The notes below the pieces were generated by a model, which saw nothing but the letters and a program-made list of their open reading frames with translations, was not told where the DNA came from and made no database searches. Below are positions 23,835-31,076 of a stretch of 32,712 nt of DNA, in pieces; the first letter of the stretch is position 1; every line of letters begins with the position of its first letter. The stretch lies in the NCBI GenBank assembly GCA_035761805.1, contig DASTQL010000074.1:1-32712 (forward strand), read 5' to 3'. The DNA comes from DASTQL01 sp035761805 (GTDB lineage Bacteria > Actinomycetota > Actinomycetes > Jiangellales > Jiangellaceae). The position numbers and the translations under genes are program-made.

Positions 23835-24080
23835 GTGGAGCACAGCCATCCCGACCAACTCGTCGTCGAGACCGTCGCCCACGTGCGTGACCGGTTCGGC
23901 GTCGACGGCCTGCGCGACCTGGTCGAGCTGGCCACCCGTGAGCTGCGCCGGACCGAGGACGCGCTGGCGGGGCTCGCCGAGCCGGCCGAGCGCGCGCTCT
24001 CCCACACCAGCGCCGGGGAACCGGACACGCAGACCTGGCAGGCCTACGTCGAGGAGGGTGAGGACGACGAGCGCGCCTGA
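23835..24080 (+). CDS. small acidic hypothetical protein
   Basis: This 81-residue protein is mainly helical: VVETVAHVRDRFGVDGLRDL and TRELRRTEDALAGLAEPAE, with an acidic end (EEGEDDE). No known domain is recognised. The start is GTG 23835, supported by GGAGGAGG just upstream; the in-frame codon at 23784 lies before the predicted promoter and is rejected. It converges on otsA with two bases between the stop codons, so the coding ends do not overlap. Confidence 0.65.
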   Translation: MEHSHPDQLVVETVAHVRDRFGVDGLRDLVELATRELRRTEDALAGLAEPAERALSHTSAGEPDTQTWQAYVEEGEDDERA

Positions 24081-24082
24081 CG

Positions 24083-25480
24083 CTACGTCGCCCGCAGGGC
24101 GGCCAGGAACTCCTGCGCCCAACGGTTGACGTCGTGGCCGATCACCCGGTCGCGCAGCGAGCGCATCCGGCCCTCGGCCTCCTCGTCGGACATCGCCATC
24201 GCCCGGCGCAGGGCCCGCTTGAGGCCGTCGATGTCGTGGGGGTTGACCAGCAGGGCTGCGTGGAGCTCGTCGGCGGCCCCGGCGAACTCCGAGAGCACCA
24301 GCGTGCCGCGCAGGTCGGTCCGCGCCGCGACGTACTCCTTGGCCACGAGGTTCATCCCGTCGCGCAGCGGCGTCACCACCATGACGTCGGCGGCGCGGAG
24401 CATCGCGACCAGCTCCCGCCGGTCGTACGAGGAGTGCAGGTAGGCGACCGCGGGCTGGCCGATCCGGCCGAAGTCGCCGTTCAACCGACCGACCTTGAGC
24501 TCGATCTCGTCGCGGAGGTTGCGGTAGGCCTCCACCCGCTCACGGCTCGGGGTGGCCACCTGGACGAAGACCGCGTCCTCCGGCGTCACCACCCCGTCGG
24601 CGAGCAGCTCGCCGAAGGCCTTGAGTCGGTGGCCGATGCCCTTGGTGTAGTCCAGGCGGTCCACCCCGAGCAGCACGCGGCGAGGCGACCCGAGCTCCTC
24701 GCGGATCTCCTTCGTACGGGCCTGGACCTCGGGGTCGGCAGCCAGCTCGGTGATCTCCTCGACCTCGATCGAGATCGGGAACGCCCGAGCGACCACGCGC
24801 CGACCCTCGGGGGTGAACAGGCGGCCCACGTCGTCGGTGTAGCCACCGTCGTACCGCTCGGCCAGCTGCACGAAGTTGTCGGCCGCGCCGGCCCGCTGGA
24901 AGCCGACGAGATCCGCGCCGAGCAGGCCCCCGATGATCTGCCGCCGCCACGGCAGCTGGGCGAAGAGCTCGCCCGGCGGGAACGGGATGTGCAGGAAGAA
25001 GCCGATGCGCAGGTCGGGCCGCATGTCGCGGAGCATGCGGGGCACGAGCTGGAGCTGGTAGTCCTGCACCCAGACCACGGCACCGTCGGCGGCGACCTCC
25101 GCCGCCGCCTCGGCGAAGCGGTGGTTGACCCGGACGTAGGCGTCCCACCACTCGCGGTGGAACTCCGGCGCGACGATGACGTCGTGGTAGAGCGGCCAGA
25201 GCGTGGCGTTGGAGAACCCCTCGTAGAAGTCGGCCACGTCCTCCTGGGACAGCGGGACGGGGACGAGGTCCATCCCCTCGGTGTGGAACGGGTGGGGGGC
25301 GTCGTCCGGGGAACCGGTCCACCCCACCCATGCGCCGCTCTGCCGCCGCATCACCGGCGCCAGCGCCGTCACGAGTCCCCCGGGGCTGCGCCGCCACGTC
25401 GTACGGCCGTCGGCCGTGGTCTCCCGGTCGACCGGGAGACGGTTGGCGACGACGACGAACGGGCTCGAGCCTGTGGTCAC
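24083..25480 (-). CDS. otsA: trehalose-6-phosphate synthase (GT20)
   Basis: This 465-residue enzyme transfers glucose from UDP- or other NDP-glucose to glucose-6-phosphate. Conserved sites matching E. coli OtsA are R14 in VVANRLPVD, WVGWTG, FSNATLWPLYHD (89-100), D140 in WVQDYQ, H164 in GFFLHIPFP, R275 and K280 in GVDRLDYTKGI, and the donor loop LRDGMNLVAKE (D374, E382). All are present, so it should be active. GTG 25480 follows GGGAGG at 8 bases, and a TACCGT -10 (25509-25514) gives a short leader; an in-frame GTG at 25510 lies inside that -10 and is unlikely. The phosphatase gene otsB lies apart, at 27374. Confidence 0.94.
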   Translation of the reverse strand: MTTGSSPFVVVANRLPVDRETTADGRTTWRRSPGGLVTALAPVMRRQSGAWVGWTGSPDDAPHPFHTEGMDLVPVPLSQEDVADFYEGFSNATLWPLYHDVIVAPEFHREWWDAYVRVNHRFAEAAAEVAADGAVVWVQDYQLQLVPRMLRDMRPDLRIGFFLHIPFPPGELFAQLPWRRQIIGGLLGADLVGFQRAGAADNFVQLAERYDGGYTDDVGRLFTPEGRRVVARAFPISIEVEEITELAADPEVQARTKEIREELGSPRRVLLGVDRLDYTKGIGHRLKAFGELLADGVVTPEDAVFVQVATPSRERVEAYRNLRDEIELKVGRLNGDFGRIGQPAVAYLHSSYDRRELVAMLRAADVMVVTPLRDGMNLVAKEYVAARTDLRGTLVLSEFAGAADELHAALLVNPHDIDGLKRALRRAMAMSDEEAEGRMRSLRDRVIGHDVNRWAQEFLAALRAT

Positions 25481-25508
25481 AGCGGCGCCCTCCCGGGGTC
25501 TCCCTTTC

Positions 25509-25514
25509 ACGGTA
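25509..25514 (-). promoter_or_regulatory. TACCGT -10 hexamer of otsA
   Basis: Minus-strand TACCGT 28 bases before GTG 25480. Transcription would start near 25502 and leave a leader of about 20 bases with GGGAGG, a leadered promoter. Confidence 0.5.
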
Positions 25515-25604
25515 ACCGGAGGACCGGGAGGGCAGAACCGGCCCTTCGTCCCGACTCGAACCGCGCAACGGCCGGTCGAATCACACGGATGGCATTCCCG
25601 GGCC

Positions 25605-25610
25605 TACGAT
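25605..25610 (+). promoter_or_regulatory. TACGAT -10 hexamer, leaderless start of DUF3263 gene
   Basis: TACGAT, 6-base spacer, ATG 25617. It is close to the consensus -10 for actinobacterial housekeeping sigma factors. Confidence 0.6.
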
Positions 25611-25616
25611 GCGCGC

Positions 25617-25916
25617 ATGGACGTGGAGAGGCAGACCGGTCCCCTGGCGGAGCGGCGGGTAGGCAGCCGGCTCGCCGACCGGGACCGGCAGATCCTGGAC
25701 TTCGAGCGCCAGTGGTGGCGTTATGCGGGGGCCAAGGAACAGGCGGTCCGCGACCTGTTCGACATGTCGGCGACCCGCTACTACCAGGTGCTGAACGCTC
25801 TCATCGACAGCCCCGAGGCGCTCGCCTACGACCCGATGCTCGTCAAGCGGCTGCGTCGCCTGCGGGCGACCCGCCAACGGGCCCGGTCGGCGCGCCGCCT
25901 CGGCTTCGAGGTGTGA
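25617..25916 (+). CDS. DUF3263 protein, HTH-like
   Basis: This 99-residue protein fits the DUF3263 family: residues 26-80 (RQILDFERQWWRYAGAKEQAVRDLF...ATRYYQVLNALIDSPEAL) resemble a helix-turn-helix of the sigma-70 region 4 kind, and the tail is arginine-rich. A DNA-binding role is inferred from this, not shown. The gene precedes a LytR_C gene by 16 bases, the same order as mycobacterial Rv0430-Rv0431, so it should be co-transcribed. The start is set by the TACGAT promoter and the family length, not by the longer open frame upstream. Confidence 0.85.
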   Translation: MDVERQTGPLAERRVGSRLADRDRQILDFERQWWRYAGAKEQAVRDLFDMSATRYYQVLNALIDSPEALAYDPMLVKRLRRLRATRQRARSARRLGFEV

Positions 25917-25932
25917 CGCATCGGATCCTCCG

Positions 25933-26451
25933 GTGAACGAGGGGGGCTGGTTCCAGCGGCTGTGGCCCTCCCTCGTGGCCCTGCTGGGCACGGTCGGGGT
26001 CATCGCGCTGCTGCTCGTCGTGGCCGGTGGCGAGGTGGAGACGGTCGGCCCCGGCGACGCCTTCGAAGACGCCCCGGTGGAAGAGGTCACTCCGACCGCC
26101 GGCGGGACCGGACAGGAGACCACCCTCGCGAGCACCCCCGAGCCGTCCCCGGAGCCGGTCCGCGCCCCCGTGGTCGTGCTCAACCAGACCACGGTCGAAG
26201 GGCTGGCCGCGCGGACCGCCGAGGCGCTCGAGGAAGCCGGCTGGGAGGTCGTCGAGGTCGCGTCGTTCCCGTCCGGCGTGCCGGAGACGACTGTCTACCA
26301 CCCGGCCGACCTGGAAGAGGCCGCGATCGCCATGGAGGCGGAGTGGGACGGCATCGACCGGGTGATGCCGGTCTTCGCCGGCCTGAGCGAGGAGGCACTG
26401 ACGGTGATCCTCGCCGACACCGACCAACCCCCCGTACCGGCTGGGGAGTGA
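25933..26451 (+). CDS. membrane-anchored LytR C-terminal-domain protein (VirR/Rv0431-like)
   Basis: This 172-residue protein has a short cytoplasmic start, one membrane helix (about residues 13-32, LVALLGTVGVIALLLVVAGG), a Pro/Thr/Glu-rich linker (about 50-76) and a LytR_C domain (about 78-168, VVVLNQTTVEGLAARTAEALEEAGWEV). This points to the outer face of the membrane, where LytR_C proteins associate with wall or envelope assembly. Mycobacterial VirR, of the same layout and gene order after a DUF3263 gene, affects membrane vesicle release. GTG 25933 has no clear Shine-Dalgarno; translation probably follows from the upstream gene. It lacks the LytR-CpsA-Psr catalytic domain. Confidence 0.85.
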   Translation: MNEGGWFQRLWPSLVALLGTVGVIALLLVVAGGEVETVGPGDAFEDAPVEEVTPTAGGTGQETTLASTPEPSPEPVRAPVVVLNQTTVEGLAARTAEALEEAGWEVVEVASFPSGVPETTVYHPADLEEAAIAMEAEWDGIDRVMPVFAGLSEEALTVILADTDQPPVPAGE

Positions 26452-26458
26452 GACGACG

Positions 26459-27313
26459 ATGTCGCGCACGATGAGCGACCTCCTCGCCGTGCTGGACCTC
26501 GAGCCGCTGGAGGTCGACCTCTTCCGCGGCCGCTCGCCGGAGACGTCGCTGCAGCGGATCTTCGGCGGACAGGTCGCGGCCCAGGCCCTGGTGGCCGCGG
26601 GCCGGACGGTCGACGCGGCGCGGCCGGTGCACTCGTTGCACGCCTACTTCCTCCGGGCCGGCGACACGGCCGCCCCGGTCGTCTACCAGGTGGAGCGGAT
26701 CCGCGACGGCGGGTCGTTCACGACGCGTCGGGTGGTGGCCGTGCAGCACGGGCGGCCGATCTTCTTCATGTCCGCCTCGTTCCAGGTGGTCGAGGAGGGG
26801 CTGGACCACCAGGACCCGATGCCGGCCGGCGTCCCCGGCCCGGACGAGCTGCCCGACCTGGAGGCCCGGATCGCCACCGGGCACCCGGTGTGGTCGGCCG
26901 TCTGGCGCGACTGGCAGGCGATCGACTTCCGCCACGTGGCCGACTCACCGTTCGGCGGCGTCGGCGACCGGCCCGGCGCCCACTCGCCGGTCTGGATCCG
27001 CGCCGCCGAGCCGCTCCCCGACGACCCGCTGCTCCACGTGTGCGTCCTGGCCTACGCCTCCGACCTCACCCTGCTCTTCTCCGCGCTGGCGCCGCACCCG
27101 GTCACGCCGCTGGACCTGCAGATGGCCTCGATCGACCACGCGATGTGGTTCCACCGGTCGTTCCGGGCCGACGAGTGGCTGCTCTACGACCAGGAGTCGC
27201 CGTCGGCCTCGGGCGGCCGTGGGTTGGCCCGCGGTCGGGTCTTCACCCAGGACGGGCGGTTGGTCGGGTCGGTGGTCCAGGAGGGGTTGGTGCGGCCGCG
27301 CCGGGTGCGGTGA
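26459..27313 (+). CDS. tesB: acyl-CoA thioesterase II
   Basis: This 284-residue double-hotdog thioesterase hydrolyses medium to long acyl-CoA. The TesB catalytic set is visible: D202 in YASDLTLL, S249 in SPSASGGRG and Q274 in VVQEG, the last two in SIDHAMWFHRSF...EWLLYD...GRVFTQDGRLVGSVVQEG, nearly identical in pattern to E. coli TesB. The first hotdog has IFGGQVAAQAL and FTTRRVVAVQ. It starts 7 bases after the LytR_C stop (the upstream TGA is within reach of GGGGAG), so it may be read with that gene. Acyl-CoA turnover or fatty acid release from the branched-chain routes nearby is plausible. Confidence 0.92.
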   Translation: MSRTMSDLLAVLDLEPLEVDLFRGRSPETSLQRIFGGQVAAQALVAAGRTVDAARPVHSLHAYFLRAGDTAAPVVYQVERIRDGGSFTTRRVVAVQHGRPIFFMSASFQVVEEGLDHQDPMPAGVPGPDELPDLEARIATGHPVWSAVWRDWQAIDFRHVADSPFGGVGDRPGAHSPVWIRAAEPLPDDPLLHVCVLAYASDLTLLFSALAPHPVTPLDLQMASIDHAMWFHRSFRADEWLLYDQESPSASGGRGLARGRVFTQDGRLVGSVVQEGLVRPRRVR

Positions 27314-27359
27314 GGGGCGGGTCTGCCGGCGGCTCGACCGTCGAGTGGGGCCCGACCGC

Positions 27360-27365
27360 TAGCCT
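27360..27365 (+). promoter_or_regulatory. TAGCCT -10 hexamer for otsB
   Basis: TAGCCT, 8-base spacer, GTG 27374; leaderless or nearly so. Confidence 0.5.
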
Positions 27366-27373
27366 CGGGCAGC

Positions 27374-28183
27374 GTGAGTGACCTGCCCAGCCCACGGACG
27401 GCGGAGGGTGTCGCCGCGCTCGACGCTCTCCTCCGGTCACCGCGGGACGCCCTCGTCGCCCTGGACTTCGATGGCACCCTGTCGCCGATCGTCGCGGATC
27501 CCGCCGAGGCGTTCGCGCGCGAGGACGCGCCCGCTGCTCTGGCCCGGCTGGCCCTGGTCGCGGGCACCGTCTCCATCGTGACCGGTCGCCCGGTCGCCGA
27601 GGCGGTGCGACTGGGCAGGCTCCAGGACGTGGACGGGATCGTCGTGCTCGGCCACTACGGGATGGAGAGGTACGAGCACGGTCGAGTGGACAGCCCCGGG
27701 GCTCACGACGGGGTCGAACGCCTCCGGCCGCGCCTCGCCGAGCTGGCCCGCGACGGTGTCCGGCTGGAGGACAAGGGCCACTCGCTCGCCCTCCACACGC
27801 GAGGTGCCCCGGATCCCCAGGGCTCCCTCGAGGGCTTGCGTGAGCCGGTCACGGCACTGGCCGCTGAGCTCGGCCTGGAGGTCGTCCCGGGGCGCCTCGT
27901 GCTCGAGGTGCGACCGCCGGGGGTCGACAAGGGCGGTGCGCTGCGCTCGCTCGTCCAGGAGCGTGGTGCCTCGGCCGTCCTCTTCGCGGGTGACGACCTC
28001 GGCGACCTGCCGGCCGTGCGGACCGTCCACGGGCTACGGGCCGGTGGCATACCCGGCCTCGTCGTGTGCAGCGACTCCGCCGAGACCCCGGCCGCCCTGC
28101 GGGATCAGGCCGACCTGGTCGTCGACGGGCCGCAGGGCGTCGTGGAGCTGCTGGCAGCCCTCGCCGACGCCTTGGGCCGTTGA
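27374..28183 (+). CDS. otsB: trehalose-6-phosphate phosphatase
   Basis: This 269-residue HAD-type phosphatase removes the phosphate from trehalose-6-phosphate, completing trehalose synthesis with OtsA. Motifs: ALDFDGTLSP (nucleophile D31, D33), SIVTGRP (67-73), the KG-containing PPGVDKG (K186) and GDDLGD (D207, D208, metal binding). EVRPPGVDKGGAL is the trehalose-phosphatase landmark. Length is standard for stand-alone OtsB. It has its own promoter and is separated from otsA by four genes; the second GT20 gene converges on its 3' end. It could also act on the product of that enzyme. Confidence 0.92.
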   Translation: MSDLPSPRTAEGVAALDALLRSPRDALVALDFDGTLSPIVADPAEAFAREDAPAALARLALVAGTVSIVTGRPVAEAVRLGRLQDVDGIVVLGHYGMERYEHGRVDSPGAHDGVERLRPRLAELARDGVRLEDKGHSLALHTRGAPDPQGSLEGLREPVTALAAELGLEVVPGRLVLEVRPPGVDKGGALRSLVQERGASAVLFAGDDLGDLPAVRTVHGLRAGGIPGLVVCSDSAETPAALRDQADLVVDGPQGVVELLAALADALGR

Positions 28184-28244
28184 CGCGGGAGCCGGCGTGG
28201 CGCATCAGCGCGGCAGCGTCAGGGGATGGCCCGCGGCCCGGCGA

Positions 28245-29660
28245 TCAGGGCAGCGTCGCCAGCAGCCCCTCGAACCACGCCCGCGGCGGCAGGGCACCTG
28301 ACACCTCCGCGAGCCGCCGGCACCGCTCGGCCCGCTCGGCCACGGGCATCGTCAGCGCCTCGTGCAGGGCGTCGGCCGTGGCCGTCACGTCGAAGGGGTT
28401 GACGACGAGCGCGTCGCGGCTGAGCTCGTCGGCGGCGCCGGCCTCCCGCGAGAGCACGAGGGCGCAGCCGGAGGACGACACGACGCTCGCCTCCTTGGCC
28501 ACCAGGTTCATGCCGTCGCGCACCGGGTTGACCAGCACGGCGTCGGCGATGCTCAGGGCGGCGAGCGAGCGGGGCAGGTCGTCGACCACGTCCAGCACGA
28601 CCGGTCGCCACCCGGGGGTCCCGAGCTCGTCGTCGATGTCGCGGGCCAGGCCGGTGAGCACGTCGACATGGGACCGGTACTCCGGTAGGCCGTACCGGCT
28701 GGGGTAGGCCAACGCCAGGTGGACCACCCGCTCGCGCCACTGCGGTCTGGTCCGGAGCAGCTCCCGGTAGGCGAGCAACCCGCGGACCACGTTCTTGGAC
28801 GGCTCGGTCCGGTCGACCCGGACCAGCAGCGCCCGGCCGCGGTGCAGCTCTCGCATGGCCGTCACCCGCTCCCGTACGGCGGGGGAGTCGACGTGCCTGC
28901 GCAGCGCGGCGGCATCGACGCCGAGGGGGTGCACTCCCAGCGTCGTACGGCGGCCGCGGTGCTCCACGAAGTCGGGGCCCGTGTCGGCGCCGAGCGCGGC
29001 TCGGCAGCAGGCGGCGAAGCAGTCGGCCCAGCGGGCGGAGTGGAAGGCAAGGTGGTCGGCCGCCAGCATGCCCTCGAGCAGGTCACGCCCGAGCTCGTCG
29101 GGCAGTGTCGCGAACCACTCGGGCGGGGCCCACGGCGTGTGCGAGACGTGCGCGATGGCGACGTCGGGCCGCCGCCGGCGCAACATCCAGGGGACCAGTG
29201 CCAGGTGGTAGTCGTGCACGATCACGCGCGCACCCGGGGCCGCGTCCTGTGCCAGCGCCCGCGCGAAGGCGTCGTTGCAGGTCGCGTAGTCGCGCCAGGC
29301 ACGGCGGAAGGCCGCGTCGTACGGGGGCTGGGCGCCGTCGAGCATGTGGTGCACGAACCAGAGGGCCGAGTTGGAGACCACGTTGTACGCGCGGTCGAAG
29401 GCCGTGGGGTCCAGCGTGAGCATCCGGACCTGCGTGCCCGGGTCGTCGAACCGTCCCTCCGGTCGCGCCCCCGCGGCAACGCGGTCCCCGTCGCTGATCG
29501 CCGCGCAGACCCACTCGGCACCGGCGACACCAGCCATGGCCGGTACGAGCCCACCGGCGCCACGCGAGTCGCGCAGGGCGCCGTCACGACCGACCTCGTA
29601 CGAGAGGGGGCCGCGGTTGCTGGCGACGAGCACCTCGGCACAGGGCAGGGAACCGGGCAC
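28245..29660 (-). CDS. divergent GT20 enzyme, trehalose-phosphate-synthase paralogue
   Basis: This 471-residue GT20 protein has many OtsA sites: NRGP, VVSNSALWF, VHDYHLALVP (D150), H174 in SHTPWAPPEW, R284 and K289 in VDRTEPSKN, and NPVRDGMNLVAKE (D382, E390). The acceptor side differs from OtsA: GFFLHIPFP is SHTPWAPPE and RLDYTKG is RTEPSKN, as in VldE-type pseudo-glycosyltransferases and other non-OtsA GT20 groups. A trehalose-6-phosphate synthase is less likely than an enzyme using another phosphorylated acceptor (for example a glycerol or cyclitol derivative), but I cannot name the product. GTG 29660 lies 6 bases after TAGGCT. It is the paralogue of otsA, 1.7-4.2 kb from otsA's 5' end. 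Confidence 0.85.
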   Translation of the reverse strand: MPGSLPCAEVLVASNRGPLSYEVGRDGALRDSRGAGGLVPAMAGVAGAEWVCAAISDGDRVAAGARPEGRFDDPGTQVRMLTLDPTAFDRAYNVVSNSALWFVHHMLDGAQPPYDAAFRRAWRDYATCNDAFARALAQDAAPGARVIVHDYHLALVPWMLRRRRPDVAIAHVSHTPWAPPEWFATLPDELGRDLLEGMLAADHLAFHSARWADCFAACCRAALGADTGPDFVEHRGRRTTLGVHPLGVDAAALRRHVDSPAVRERVTAMRELHRGRALLVRVDRTEPSKNVVRGLLAYRELLRTRPQWRERVVHLALAYPSRYGLPEYRSHVDVLTGLARDIDDELGTPGWRPVVLDVVDDLPRSLAALSIADAVLVNPVRDGMNLVAKEASVVSSSGCALVLSREAGAADELSRDALVVNPFDVTATADALHEALTMPVAERAERCRRLAEVSGALPPRAWFEGLLATLP

Positions 29661-29666
29661 GGCCGG

Positions 29667-29672
29667 AGCCTA
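29667..29672 (-). promoter_or_regulatory. TAGGCT -10 hexamer whose TAG is the upstream gene's stop
   Basis: Minus-strand TAGGCT is followed by 6 bases and GTG 29660. Its first three bases (29672-29670) are the TAG stop of the HEXXH gene. Confidence 0.5.
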
Positions 29673-30089
29673 GGCCCGACGACGCAGCGGCCGCTCGCGG
29701 TATCCACCATCGGACAGGCCGGCGCCCCGTTCGAAGACGTTGCGGGAGGCCGGGTCCCCGGTCCGCATCCACGACCAGGCTGCCGCGAGCACGTACGGGA
29801 GCAGCATGAGCGGTCCGAGGAGCAGGGCGTACTGGGAGGAGTGCCGGGCCTCGTGGACCAACAGGGTGGGACGGCGTTCGAGCACCTCCGGGCCGCCGCG
29901 CAGGACGACGACGTTGCCGATGGTGAAGGCCGGCGCGGGTGGCACGCGCAGCCGGTATCCGTAGGCGAGGACCAGGCCGCCGGGGCCGCTGGTCAGCCGG
30001 GCCCGGCCGAGCTTGGCCGTGAGCAGCCCGAGCAGCGTGGAGGTGTTGAGCGCGTTGGCCACCTGCCGGGCCCGGTAGGCGGGCCTCAC
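29670..30089 (-). CDS. small membrane-associated HEXXH protein (gluzincin-like)
   Basis: This is a 139-residue protein with HEARHSSQ (H79, E80, H83), an HEXXH zinc motif followed by a hydrophobic helix (about 88-108) and then NVFERGAG, where E120 is placed to be the third zinc ligand, as in DUF4157-like proteins of the form HExxHxxQ...NxFExxA. The upstream part (FTIGNVVVLRGG) is strand-like. It may be a membrane-bound peptidase or a zinc-binding protein without proteolytic activity. GTG 30089 overlaps the TGA of gpgS (GTGA), so it is coupled to that gene. Substrate unknown. Confidence 0.7.
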   Translation of the reverse strand: MRPAYRARQVANALNTSTLLGLLTAKLGRARLTSGPGGLVLAYGYRLRVPPAPAFTIGNVVVLRGGPEVLERRPTLLVHEARHSSQYALLLGPLMLLPYVLAAAWSWMRTGDPASRNVFERGAGLSDGGYRERPLRRRA

Positions 30090-31063
30090 GGGACCAGCCG
30101 TCCGCCGCCGCCGGTATAGGAGGCCAGGGAGGTCACCGGCGGCCGCTCGTGGGGGGTGAGGTCCGTGACGTTGACGCGGTAGCCCTGGCCGTCACGGCTG
30201 AACTGGACGAGCTGGTCGCAGAGGGCGCCGGTCAGGACGGCGCGACCCTCGGCCTGCAGCCGGGCCAGCACCACCCGGGTGATCTCCGTCGCCATCCGGC
30301 CGAGCGCCGCGTCGGAGGAGTTGCGGTGCTTGCGGCGGGTCAGGTCCACCTGTGCGAGGCCGTCCAGCCCCACCTCCCGGAGCGCGTCGACGAGCAGGCC
30401 GACCTCCACCCCGTACCCCGTGGGGAAGGGGAGCCGCTCCAGCAGCGCGCGGCGGGCGGCGTACTCCCCGGACAGCGGTTGCACGAAGCCGGCCAGCTCC
30501 GGCCAGAAGACGTTGAGCAACGGGCGTGCGACCAGCTCGGTCACCCGCCCGCCGCCGGCCGGCAGGACGGTCTCGCCGGACCGCAGGGGGCGGTCGTACG
30601 TGGCCTTGACCAGGTGGACGGTCGGGTCGGCCAGCAGCGGGCCGACCAGGCCACGGACGAAGCCGCTGGTGAAGTCGCTCAGGTCGCTGTCGACGAAGGC
30701 CACGACGTCCCCGGTGGTGGCGGCCAAGGAGCGCCACAGCGCCTCCCCCTTGCCGGGCAGCGGCGGTACGTCGTCGAGCACCTGCCCGCGGCGGACCACG
30801 GTGGCGCCGGCGTCCTCGGCCACCAGCCGGGTCGCGTCGGTGGAACCGGAGTCGACGACCACCAGCTCGTCGACGACGGGAGCCCGCTGCACCAGGTCGC
30901 GGTGGATCCGCCCGACGATCGTGCCGATGGTCCGGTCCTCGTTCAGGGCCGGGAGGACGACCGAGACCGTCGTCGTGCCCTTGTCGTCGAGCAGCCGCTC
31001 GACCGGCCACTCGGTGACGTGCGAGCCGCGTCGGTCGAACCAGGCGGCGACGTCTGGGCGCAC
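30086..31063 (-). CDS. gpgS: glucosyl-3-phosphoglycerate synthase (GT81)
   Basis: This 325-residue GT-A enzyme transfers glucose from NDP-glucose to 3-phosphoglycerate, the first step to glucosylglycerate and to methylglucose lipopolysaccharides. Sites: PALNEDRTIG (38-47), VVVDSGSTD (68-76), LPGKGEALWRSL (102-113), the metal-binding DSD (125-127) in VAFVDSDLSDF, SGEYAARR (198-205), YGVEVGLL (E220) and KHRN (H246). The set agrees with mycobacterial GpgS. GTG 31063 lies 7 bases after TAGCGT. The phosphatase of the pathway (GpgP) is not in this window. The small HEXXH gene is coupled to its 3' end. Confidence 0.93.
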   Translation of the reverse strand: MRPDVAAWFDRRGSHVTEWPVERLLDDKGTTTVSVVLPALNEDRTIGTIVGRIHRDLVQRAPVVDELVVVDSGSTDATRLVAEDAGATVVRRGQVLDDVPPLPGKGEALWRSLAATTGDVVAFVDSDLSDFTSGFVRGLVGPLLADPTVHLVKATYDRPLRSGETVLPAGGGRVTELVARPLLNVFWPELAGFVQPLSGEYAARRALLERLPFPTGYGVEVGLLVDALREVGLDGLAQVDLTRRKHRNSSDAALGRMATEITRVVLARLQAEGRAVLTGALCDQLVQFSRDGQGYRVNVTDLTPHERPPVTSLASYTGGGGRLVP

Positions 31064-31070
31064 GGACCGG

Positions 31071-31076
31071 ACGCTA
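31071..31076 (-). promoter_or_regulatory. TAGCGT -10 hexamer whose TAG is the upstream gene's stop
   Basis: Minus-strand TAGCGT is followed by 7 bases and GTG 31063 of gpgS. The TAG is the stop codon of the gene at 31074-31508. Confidence 0.5.
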
